Source: Sphagnum compactum
Lineage: Eukaryota; Bryophyta; Sphagnopsida; Sphagnales
NCBI GenBank assembly: GCA_965153455.1
Contig: OZ234494.1
Coordinates: 2,976,001 to 3,040,000, forward strand
Length of the DNA: 64,000 nt
Reading direction: 5' to 3'
Of the stretch, positions 12,201-20,269 are shown piece by piece; position 1 is the stretch's first letter, and every line of letters begins with the position of its first letter. A program made the translations under genes and the position numbers. The notes under the pieces are model-generated. The model had not been told where the DNA came from. It did not search any database and saw only the letters and a program-made list of their open reading frames with translations.

Positions 12201-13136
12201 CTTTTCAAAAACATCAACAAAGTCCTTGTACTTCTTGGGAAGTTTGACAGGTGTTGGTTCCGATTGGGGGTTTGTGGTGTTGGCTGGGTTGACATGGATG
12301 GCGAAGACTTGAAGATTCTTAGCAGCCCGATAGAAAGGGACAGCTCTATCAACGAAGATCTGGACAGGGTTGGTTTTCTGGGCAGAATTCTTGACAAGAT
12401 TCTTGACAGGACAAGGTTTCGTTCTGACCAATCGGGGGTTCTTGACTGCAGGATTTGACATAACAGACTTGATAAAACTGGAATTGGTTCCGACCCTCTT
12501 TGGGTTCTCGACCACAGGGTTCTTGGCAGGACTGGACAAAGTGTTTTTCTGAGCGTGGGGTTCTTGAGAGGTGCATCGTTGTGCGCTGAAGGTGAGGGTT
12601 CTAGATCGCCAATCAATGATAGGGTTGTGTGCTTCTAGCCAAGGCAGACCAAGGATGATGGGATGGTGAGGGGTGGAAATGATGTTGAGAACAATCTTCT
12701 CTGTGTGCTTGCCGATACAGAGTTCTAGAGGGGTTGTCTTGTGTGTGATTGCACCAGAAGCAATGGTTCTCCCATCAATAACCTCTACCGGAACAGGGGT
12801 TGACTTCTTGACCACAGGGATGTTGTGTTGGATGACAAATGTTTGGTCGATGAAAGAAGAGGTGGCGCCGGAGTCCACCAAAGCTGACACTTGTGGTATG
12901 TCTTCTGGAATACGAATGATGTCCACATACTGAGTGAAACTGGGACTGGGACCAACAGCGGAACAGGAGCCTTTGCAAAGGTGGTGTTGGGTGAGATCCA
13001 GTCGCACGGCTTCTACTATGACTGGATGTTCTTGTTTTCCAACTCCTGGGGAGTTTCCACAGCTTGTACCTGAAGTTTGACAAGCTTTTGAGGGCATTGA
13101 CGAGCTATATGCCCTGGGTTGCCACAATAAAGACAT
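9282..13136 (-). CDS. pol: Pol polyprotein: protease, RT, RNase H, integrase, chromodomain
   Basis: Intact 1284-residue frame. Retropepsin: DSGAT near residues 88-92, with ILGLPW about 70 residues later. Reverse transcriptase: LCVDYRGLNK, FTKLDLRGAYN, MPFGLTNAPA and the catalytic YLDD box. RNase H: the TDAS start and TDHKNL motif. Integrase: an HHCC zinc module (H..H..CDTC), then catalytic Asp in MDFITDLP and VSDRGPQF and the Glu in DGQTERTNQ. C-terminus: a chromodomain beginning EFEVQEVLDSKK and continuing YLVFWRGYPPSEATWEP, which in chromoviruses guides insertion to marked chromatin. The ATG at 13136 lies inside gag in the -1 frame (overlap 121 bases), so expression by -1 frameshifting is likely, as in sushi-type elements. 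No stop is present, so it could be active. Confidence 0.95.
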   Translation of the reverse strand: MSLLWQPRAYSSSMPSKACQTSGTSCGNSPGVGKQEHPVIVEAVRLDLTQHHLCKGSCSAVGPSPSFTQYVDIIRIPEDIPQVSALVDSGATSSFIDQTFVIQHNIPVVKKSTPVPVEVIDGRTIASGAITHKTTPLELCIGKHTEKIVLNIISTPHHPIILGLPWLEAHNPIIDWRSRTLTFSAQRCTSQEPHAQKNTLSSPAKNPVVENPKRVGTNSSFIKSVMSNPAVKNPRLVRTKPCPVKNLVKNSAQKTNPVQIFVDRAVPFYRAAKNLQVFAIHVNPANTTNPQSEPTPVKLPKKYKDFVDVFEKINADQLPAHSPYDCPIDLEEGHSPPFGPIYGLSEPELQALRDYLTENLAKGFIQHSKSPAGAPILFVKKKDGSLRLCVDYRGLNKITKKNRYPLPLISGLLDRLRTGKIFTKLDLRGAYNLLRIRPGDEWKTAFRTRYGHFEYTVMPFGLTNAPAVFQHLMNDIFRDYMDEFVVVYLDDILIFSKDQETHDKHVRLVLATLREHGLYAKLEKCEFDKSSVAFLGYVISPDGIFMDKSKVETIQCWATPSSVKDVQRFLGFANFYRRFIKGYSKITTPLITLTCKDKPFSWNPTAQAAFDTLKMAFTSAPILIHPDPAKPFIVETDASDFALGAILSQFGIDGLLHPVAFYSRKLTSAKINYQVYDKELLAIITAFEQWRPYLAGAQHRVQVLTDHKNLLYFTTTRTLNRHQARWSIFLADFDFEIQYQPGTQQGKADALSRRSKYELRAGDEAYGQQNQTLLNPKQFRVAATISTLPDSYLVRDIKIATEEDTWATNIKKELQERPRNPNRDDLDQFEQQDGLLLRNNLIYVPEGPIRLKILRECHDNTLAGHFGMARTHELVSRTYWWPKMNKMLREYVKSCDTCARSKAPRHRPFGLLQPLSIPSQPWGSIAMDFITDLPTVRTKNSILVVVDRLTKMAHFTPCSKSITAEETAQLILDGIVRLHGLPEEIVSDRGPQFASKFWHRLFELLGVDIRLSSAFHPETDGQTERTNQTLEQYLRCTVNYQQDDWLDLLSQAEFAYNNTTHASTGISPFFANYGFHPRFSLEIPGDSVNPSAEERATRLGQVQQNLMAELKLTQEWQKKQADRRRKDHPNFKVGDKVWLLIKNIATTRPCAKLDYKRLGPFKIAKLVGLVACQLELPPQFKIHNVFHVSLLEPYHENPIPERHQEPPAPVEIEGQEEFEVQEVLDSKKIRGKLLYLVFWRGYPPSEATWEPAGNLVHAQDLVNRFHQRYPNKPAPSRRCRLRRG

Positions 13137-13987
13137 AGATTGTTTGTCCTTCGGCGAAGTTTCTCGGCTTCTGTCAAAGATTTAAACTTAGCTGTGTCGA
13201 TCTGCATCGGAGCAGGTCCAAAAGAGGCAGGTCGGGCAACTGGTGTTGTTTGGGGAACTAAGGGGAGCGTAATAGGCCGACTGTTCCAAAGCTGGGCGTT
13301 GGAGGTGACTTTCTTTTCCTGGCAACGTTCGAACAGACGATTATCGCATCGAATTGCCTGGGTGATGGCTTCACTGAAGGAAGAAGGGTCTGCGAGTGTC
13401 AACAAAAGATCTTGAACATCATCACGAAGCCCACAGCGAAACTGATCAATCAAGGCAGCTTCTCCCCAATTGACGTCACAGGCAAGCTGCCTGAATTCTG
13501 AAGCGTAGACGATGGCCGAACGTGTCCCTTGCTGGAGGCAACGCAGCTTGTTGGCTGAAGTCCTGACCTTATCACTGTCCCCAAATACTGCTTCAAATTC
13601 CGCCATAAAGGCGTTGAAATCTTGTAGAAGAGGGGATGATGTTTCCAGGATGGGAGCAAACCATGCTGCAGCTGTCCCAGTGAGTAGGGTTCCAACGAAT
13701 CCTACACGAGTGGTGTCATCAAAATAACGACGGGGGTGTAGTTGCATGATCAGGCGTACCTGGCTGACAAAGCCTCGAAATTTGAGGCGCGTTCCATCAA
13801 ACTTTTCTGGCAGACTGATCTTGGGTTCTTGGGCGGCCATTGCAAGAGCAGGAAGTACTGGGGCAGGAGGTGGTGGCTGATTCTGTAGGCGGGTCACCGA
13901 GTCTCTAAGCACGGCATTTTCTTGTTGAAGGTGTTGAAGGGCGGCAAAGATTTGAGTGAGATCGATGTTGGATTCTGAGTTGTCCAT
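13016..13987 (-). CDS. gag: Gag capsid/nucleocapsid protein
   Basis: Frame of 323 residues from the ATG at 13987; upstream in-frame codons reach 14002 but lack ATG. The N-terminal part has a heptad-like segment (IFAALQHLQQENAVLRDSV) and a proline run. The middle carries the retrotransposon gag fold signature (PEKFDGTRLKFRGFV, then GTAAAWFAP and FMAEFEAVFGD). The C-terminus has a CCHC zinc knuckle, CLYCGNPGHIARQC, for RNA packaging. It ends 121 bases inside pol. The leader upstream holds a 155-bp tandem array. The gag arrangement resembles sushi/Tcn1 chromoviruses. Confidence 0.92.
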   Translation of the reverse strand: MDNSESNIDLTQIFAALQHLQQENAVLRDSVTRLQNQPPPPAPVLPALAMAAQEPKISLPEKFDGTRLKFRGFVSQVRLIMQLHPRRYFDDTTRVGFVGTLLTGTAAAWFAPILETSSPLLQDFNAFMAEFEAVFGDSDKVRTSANKLRCLQQGTRSAIVYASEFRQLACDVNWGEAALIDQFRCGLRDDVQDLLLTLADPSSFSEAITQAIRCDNRLFERCQEKKVTSNAQLWNSRPITLPLVPQTTPVARPASFGPAPMQIDTAKFKSLTEAEKLRRRTNNLCLYCGNPGHIARQCPQKLVKLQVQAVETPQELENKNIQS

Positions 13988-14025
13988 GGTGGTAGTTCTC
14001 ACACTTTTGCGCTTTCAATCTTCAA

Positions 14026-14525
14026 ACTTGAAACTTCAGATGCTTGGATCTCTCTCAATACAAGTCCAAATGACATGAAATTTCTCTCACACATATATTC
14101 CTATATGATCTATAAGATCACAAAGTTACAGACCCAAAAAAGCTTACACAAAGGAGATATGACCAAAAAACCAGATCTGCACTTGAAACTTCAGATGCTT
14201 GAATCTCTCTCAATACAAGTCCAAATGACATGAAATTTCTCTCACACATATATTCCTATATGATCTATAAGATCACAGAGTTACAGACCCAAAAAAGCTT
14301 ACACAAAGGAGATATGACCAAAAAACCAGATCTGCACTTGAAACTTCAGATGCTTGAATCTCTCTCAATACAAGTCCAAATGACATGAAATTTCTCTCAC
14401 ACATATATTCCTATATGATCTATAAGATCACAAAGTTATAGACCCAGAAAAGCTTACACAAAGGAGATATGACCAAAAAACCAGATCTGCACTTGAAACT
14501 TCAGATGCTTGGATCTCTCTCAAAA
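14026..14525. repeat. 155-bp tandem array in the retrotransposon leader
   Basis: Units start at 14026, 14181, 14336 and 14491, exactly 155 bp apart: three full copies and a partial fourth. Each contains CTTCAGATGCTTG and CACACATATATTCC. Copies differ at only a few positions, so the array is recent or homogenised. It lies between the primer site and gag, where packaging or translation-control signals would sit. Confidence 0.92.
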
Positions 14526-14649
14526 CATATCCTTTTCTTTTGAAACTTTGAGAGTAGAAGCGTCCTATAGTCTTCTATAACCTTTCCAAGTTTCACTCCA
14601 ATATACCTCTAGCTACTTACTGAAACAACAAAACAAACAAACAAGAAGG

Positions 14650-14661
14650 AGCAGATCAAAC
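14650..14661 (-). promoter_or_regulatory. Putative self-primer binding site
   Basis: The sense strand right after the 5' LTR reads GTTTGATCTGCT. It does not start with TGG, as a tRNA-primed site would. Ten bases (TTGATCTGCT) are exactly complementary to AGCAGATCAA inside the LTR (14742-14733), which lies about 33 bases after the TATA box, where the transcript should start. This is the Tf1/sushi self-priming layout. Confidence 0.7.
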
Positions 14662-14891
14662 TGTTATGGACCGACTACAAACAAGTGGAGAATTACAAGA
14701 CAAGACAAGCTTTATTGATCCATCAACTGGTGTTGATCTGCTAAAGGGTTGTTCCCCAGACTATCTCCTTTTATAACCCTGAGCCATACTAGTCCCAAAA
14801 TATCCTAGGCCATGATATTGCCAAAAGTATCCCAAAATATCCTAGGACATGACATTGCCAAAAGTATCCCAAAATATCCTAGGCCATGACA
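14662..14891 (-). repeat. 5' LTR of the chromovirus (230 bp)
   Basis: Starts TGTTATGG and ends CATGACA on the plus strand. In the sense direction it has U3 with three 37-bp units, a TATA box, the predicted transcript start at 14742 and a short R/U5. The non-repeat part is base-identical to the 3' LTR. Confidence 0.93.
14767..14775 (-). promoter_or_regulatory. TATA box of the retrotransposon promoter
   Basis: The sense strand reads TATAAAAGG. The predicted transcript start AGCAGATC begins 33 bases further on. The same box is present in the 3' LTR. Confidence 0.8.
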
Positions 14892-14896
14892 CACAT
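14892..14896. repeat. Target site duplication, right copy (CACAT)
   Basis: CACAT directly after the right LTR, matching 8973-8977. Confidence 0.93.
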
Positions 14897-15199
14897 GTAC
14901 GAAGTTGGATAAAAAAACCTATCACACGAAATTCAATCTATAAATGTTCATATGCAAATGATACAATTAAAGGGGAACCTACGATGTGAATGTCATTGAC
15001 AATGGATGGAAATAGACAAGAAATGAAATGACTAACTATAGAATGTAAAAATTTAAAGTGGGTTAAAGTGAATAGTGCCCCCCCAAAGGATCACCTTGAC
15101 AAGTTCCCATGGTAGATGGGATGATTATGACATTGCCTTCATGATTATGGTGGTTGTAAAATAGAAAGACTCAAATGCATAAAATGCACAAACAAAGGG

Positions 15200-16450
15200 G
15201 ATGAATTGTATGATGTTTCCACCTATTACACGAAATTTGTGGAACATGACCCTTTTTTACACTAAATTGAAAGCATTTGCCATATCTAGTTGGAGAATAA
15301 CCTAATCAAAGTGAAGGTCTAGGGTGCACCTAATGTTGTGGATTAATGTTTCGTATCCACCCTTAGTTGCAACACTAAATTGGTGTGGGGAGAAATGTGT
15401 TGCAAAGGCATTGCGAAATTGAAGACATAGAACACGATTTGTGAGTAAATATAATGTTTCCCCCACTATAATGGGATAAACTCCACTTGAAAGCTTGGTC
15501 ATGGTTAAGAGGCAAGCCGTTCTAAGGACTCGTGCAATTTGAGGTGGAACGTGACCTTGTGCAATATGAGAACAAAACTGAAACAATTGAGAGAATCCAC
15601 CATTGAATCTTCTAGGTGAAAATAGTTTTGAAGGTGTTCAAAAACCATCCCAGAAGGACCATTTGTAAACAAATGCAACATGCATTAGAAAGTTAGCTTG
15701 AAGGAATTAGAAGAAAGCTCAAGATTTTGGTCTAGTTCATAGTCTTTTAGGAAAAGTGCGAAGTATCCATTTGATTCAAGGTGTAATGCGGTGAAAGTTG
15801 AAGCGATGTTAAAAGATGTGGGTGCAAAGGATAATGGTGCCAAAACATGAATTGTTTGAAAGTATTCCCTTGCACGTTCAAAAACTAAATTATGGGAAAG
15901 GAATTTTCAAACTATATGATCATGTTGAGGAATATGCATTGAGTTCAGACTTACTATCAAAGCTTGGGCTCGTAAAAAGAACTATTCTTGCAAGTTTTTT
16001 AGTCGCATGTTAGAAAGCACTTGAGTTGAATTCGTGTTTCCCTATGTCCTGTTACCCCACCATGAGGGGCAAAATGAAACGCCATTGGGGTAACAAGAGG
16101 AGCTGATGTTAAACAATCACATCATAAAAATCTTGTGCCAGTTTACCCATTAAAAAATGTAATGCCACTTCTACATCAAGTCGTAAAATGGTAGGGATGT
16201 GGTTGTATAATCAAATATGATAAAAGCCTAAATGAAAGGACCCGAAAACATCCAATGATGAAACCCAAGTCCAAGCTAATGCAGATGGGGTGGGAACAAA
16301 GGAAGGTATGGAGTTAGGATGGTCATTAGGGTTTGGATTAAGTGAATTAGTTGTTTGATAATAATGTTAATGATGAGTTAACCCTCGATTAATAAATTGG
16401 CGCCCACAAATGAGGCAAGAAACTTTAAGTGGAGGTTGCGAACGTGTTCA
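15200..16450 (-). pseudogene. Eroded non-LTR retrotransposon (copy 2), RT and possible zinc finger
   Basis: Second relic of the RT family seen near 1.4-2.2 kb. Reading the minus strand, 15302-15586 gives VPPQIARVLRTACLL, then a YPIIVGETLY-type segment (family form RPIAVGETL), FATHFSPHQFSVATKGG and HNIRCTLDL. Directly after a frame change, 15269-15295 gives LQLDMANAF, which keeps the first catalytic Asp. Upstream, near 16390-16430, VSCLICGRQF followed by a His pair resembles a C2H2 finger, as in the N-terminus of R2/NeSL-type elements. Several stops and shifts make it non-functional. Clade placement is tentative. Confidence 0.5.
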
Positions 16451-19377
16451 AGAGATGGGGGTAGTTGGGGGGTCTGATCATGGGCAATAGTAAGGGCTAA
16501 TAGAGTGAAAAGGGGAAAAAGGATTGCTTGTGCATGATCAAGGACTTTAGGAAAGTGTAGGGTTGGGGCCCCACAATCACAATAAGGGTTGGGGGTTGGT
16601 AAGGGGAATTGTTAAATGGTGAATGGTTTGTTAAAATGGGAGGGGAAACTAATGGGTGGTTTGTAGTTTGCATAGGAGATGGGGTGGAAGATAGGTCTAC
16701 GGTGGCACATGGTAAAGCAAATGGGTAATGGGAGCTACAAGCTTCAATTAAACATGATGAACTAGGGGACATGGGACATTTAATGCCCATGAGGAAGGAG
16801 GCCTACTAAGAGCACATGCCCCACTTTCTAAATACTGCTTACTATTACAAGTCAATCCTAAATCTATAAGGCCAACCACACACGACTAAACAAAGCAAAA
16901 GGAAAAATATTGGAAACCTCTTAGGGAATCATAAATCTTCAAAGCCAACCACAAAATTTTCTTAAAAGGCAATTGTAGTGGATTGGATACCTGGTTCACA
17001 AGGAACCCAATCCACTTTATAAACTATGTACAACAAAGTCTCAAATGGTACTTAACTTTGCAGTGAAAAGTTTGATGTGACTTCACATGTTTATAAGACG
17101 CACTATGACGATCTTGGTTGGCTAATTGGCTAAGTGACTTGATGAGGTATGTATTTTATGTTGCATTGGCCTTTATTCGCCATGTGAAGACCTTCTAATA
17201 TGAAGAGTTGCTACCCTCAATTGTTTTTCCTTATGGTAAGGGTCCCACAATCCACTTATGTCATATTTCAGATATAAGGGAAAAAAAACCGCTTTAAAAA
17301 AACCCCTTACTTTAGCCCTTAGAGGATTGGTTACCTTAGATAGAGTGACCTTTAAGGGAAAACATAATCCACTTCTAGGGCCTTTCTACAAAAAAAATTA
17401 TTATTATTGTTTTTTTCCTTATCTTTGATCTATAAACCCTAAAACATCATTGCTTTCTTCACGATTTTGCTTGCCTGCGCACAATTCCACTAAGCTCACA
17501 CATTGTTTTCTCATGGCTATCAAAGTGAAGAACTTAGCAAAATGTGAAGAACTCATACTGAAGTTTGAAACCAAAACGAAGGTCTAACAAACAAAAAATT
17601 CATTGGCTTCTTCTTTGACAACAAAAGCAAATTTTATTTTGTACTAGAAAAGAAACCAACAAACTAAGAACCCTACTATTGTCATTTCTTCTTCTTACTG
17701 CTCCTAAAGTTTCATCGTTCTTTGCAGAAAACAAGCACCCCTTGGGGACCTCAAAATCAAAATCGCCTTGTTCAGTGCTGCTGCTTCAACATCTTACTAC
17801 TGCCTTTTATGCTTACAGATCTTGCTACCCTTTACTGGGATCTCTTTTTCTCTCTTGTTTTGCCTTAATGGCTTCAAAACAAATTACAAAAGGTGGGCAC
17901 TTGATTGAGGAAGCGAAAGATGTGAAACAAAACAAAATAAACATAATTAAAGTGGGCACCAAAGGAAAGAAGCAAAGCAAACTCCATGTGCAAAAAATCC
18001 GTGCTTTTGTTGTAGAGTACCCAATGTATCATAAACATTTGTAAATAGTCAATCAATATGGCTCTTTAACAATAAAAAAATTAGAAAAGAATTTACACAC
18101 GTTGTTCAACTAATTAATTCCATAATTTATGGTTAGTTTACAAAGAATTTTATTTTTATTTTAATGTTTTCAAATTTTTATTTTTCATGATTTACTAAAA
18201 CTCCATGGCCAGGGAAAAAAACTCTAGACTAAAGGTTATACAGTGCCAATTCAAAAAATATACAATTAAATAGTAGTTTACTGAAGTTTTAAAGAAGAAC
18301 TAATTGTATAAGTTGAAGACATTATCATTTCTTATGTACAAATAAATGAGAAATGTGAATTAATCTTTAATCATTTATTAATGGTAAAGGAGATAGAAGT
18401 TTCGAAAAGGTACTTGAGAAAAAATTGTAAAGATAAAAAGAATGGTAAGGATAAAGTTAATATGATTTTCTAATCCATGTAAAGTCAATAAGAGAAGGGA
18501 GTGAAGAAGTTAAGCTTCCAAGATTCATTTCGAAGGCACACAAGATAATGTCATGTATGGTTTGAAGTCATATAACTTTGCATAAATCCAAAGAACAATT
18601 GTCTACTAGGATGTTGTCATATGAATAATGAAATTAATCAAATTGTAGCCTACACTAATTATGAAGGTTTATCTCAATTTCATATTTTCATAAAAAATTC
18701 ATTTCAAAATTTAATGAATTCTTTAGCAACGAAACTAACCCTAGGGTGTGGTAAAAATGAAAAAAAAAAAAAGTGGGTGCACGGTGAGAGTAAGCCCCAT
18801 TCTGTTAGCCCACCCAATGAAGAGTGGGGCTGGAATGCATAACTGTGCTGTGGCGAGCTGCCCCTCCCTTTGAAAATTAGGGCTCGGCTTACGCTTCTTG
18901 GCCACGAAATTTTCACAGGAAAAGGGGGTCTGCCCTTTCAGGCCGGTACTTTCTACCTTGAAAATCGCCCGGGGACTTTCACACGGCATTCCAGGACGGG
19001 ATTAACTCGCCTGCTTTGCCGAAGCATCCCTTCACCGTGCATCGACTTTTTTAACCACTACCATATATATACACTAATATATCTCTTTGGGCAAATCGTA
19101 TGGTTTAAACATCTGGTGCACAGAATGCCAGTGACTAGCCCATCGTGACAACCAGTTTGTATAAGATGAATCGTATTTTTCAGGTTGAAATTTGGTGAAA
19201 ATTTGGTGATAAAAAATTTACTGGCAATGCTCCCTTGCCCATTTGATGATGCTAGAACAGAATTCTTCAATGGATGCAACAGGTTTGCAACTGGTGCAAT
19301 TGCTGCTGGCTTGCTTGCTTGCTTGCAGAGAGCATTGAGGAGGTGGCTTTCTTTTTAACATGAGCCATTTGGTGATG

Positions 19378-19421
<44 letters not shown>

Positions 19422-19714
19422 TCTTGGTCTCTTTCTTCCATTTTGATTTGGTACAAATGCCATGCACACAAGCTGACTACAGTTGCAATTCAGTCAAAAT
19501 TGGGTCTGTATCATCACAATACCATGCATCTTTTCTTTTCTTTTTTGGATCTACATGGGTCAGCAAGTCACTTTAACATGTTGCTTGAGATTTAGCAAGA
19601 AAGAATGAGAGTTCAGATGAGATGAATCACTGCTCCTGGAACCCATCTAGAGAAGCTATGACATTAATCGGGTAAAGCTTTGAGTTGAACTTCAGGGACA
19701 AGTCATCATTGCAG
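16451..19714. other. Intergenic, no gene recognised
   Basis: No supportable gene. The 17679-18044 plus frame has no ATG at its start and no recognised domain. A more GC-rich block at 18778-19041 stands out from its AT-rich surroundings and is bounded by a 10-bp inverted pair, TGCACGGTGA / TCACCGTGCA. A CT microsatellite occupies 19380-19418. Confidence 0.45.
19380..19418. repeat. (CT)n microsatellite
   Basis: About 19 uninterrupted CT dinucleotides, ending in CTCTCTGTG. Confidence 0.95.
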
Positions 19715-20269
19715 GCTGAAAATGTTGCTGTTGAGGGAGGAAAGGAAGATTCGCTGTACAAGCATGACATCCACATCAAACCTGCTGATTGTCACAACCT
19801 TCTTCGCCCAGAAACAGTCGAGTCCTTTTTTCATTCTATACAGAATCACTGAGGATCCCAGGTTTGTGAAGCATCACAGCTCACTACAGTAATGGGTGTA
19901 ACAAGTACAAACTGACAATGGGATGTGAGACAAATGGTGTGCATGGACTTTGTGAGACTCACATTGCTGTATCCTTTTTGCAGGTACCGGGACTGGGGCT
20001 GGAATGTTTTTCAGGCATTTCAAAGGCATACAAAGGTGAATTCAGGAGGCTACACATCCCTTGATGACGTGACTGTCATCCCTGCCCCAAAAAAAGACAA
20101 GATGGAAACATTCTTTCTTGGTGAGACACTAAAGTACCTGTATTTGTTGTTTGGGGACATGACTGTTTTACCTTTAACACAATTTGTCTTCAACACAGAA
20201 GCCCACCCTCTACCTGTAGTTGGAGGTCAACAGTATGGCACATTCATCACTAGGAACCAGGATCATTGA
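19715..20269 (+). pseudogene. Last two exons of a class I alpha-1,2-mannosidase (GH47), frameshifted
   Basis: GH47 enzymes trim mannose from N-glycans in the ER and Golgi. Exon A (19715-19861, after TTGCAG) reads KPADCHNLLRPETVES, matching the conserved KPADRHNLLRPETVES segment with Arg changed to Cys. One extra T about 15 bases later shifts the frame to an early TGA; without it the next residues are the family-typical LYRITEDP. Intron 19862-19983 has GT..AG ends. Exon B (19984-20269) reads YRDWGWNVFQAF, DKMETFFLGETLKYLYLLFGD and FNTEAHPLP, including the calcium-binding Thr region, and ends in TGA. The upstream catalytic exons are absent from the preceding 5 kb. The retained intron shows DNA-level duplication, not retroposition. 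A sequencing error could mimic the frameshift but not the missing exons. Confidence 0.75.

Larger units (their letters stand above)
8978..14891 (-). mobile_element. Complete Ty3/gypsy chromovirus, Tcn1/sushi-like
   Basis: Full-length LTR retrotransposon of 5914 bp transcribed on the minus strand. Order in the sense direction: 5' LTR (14662-14891), self-complementary primer site, leader with 155-bp tandem repeats, gag, overlapping pol (protease, RT, RNase H, integrase, chromodomain), polypurine tract, 3' LTR (8978-9281). LTRs start TG and end CA, and CACAT is duplicated on both sides. No stop or frameshift breaks gag or pol. The LTRs are identical apart from two extra 37-bp units in the left one, so the insertion is recent. 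The RNase H and integrase wording resembles fungal and fish sushi-type chromoviruses more than the CRM, Tekay, Galadriel and Reina clades of seed plants; placing it with Tcn1-like elements is inference from known families. Confidence 0.93.

Noticed and set aside
12146-12616. 156-residue frame within the retrotransposon
   Set aside because: Shadow of pol in another frame.
14026-14525. CRISPR-like array
   Set aside because: Repeats are contiguous 155-bp tandem units without spacers, in a retrotransposon leader of a plant.
17679-18044. 121-residue plus-strand frame as a gene
   Set aside because: No ATG at its start, no recognisable domain, surrounded by AT-rich DNA.
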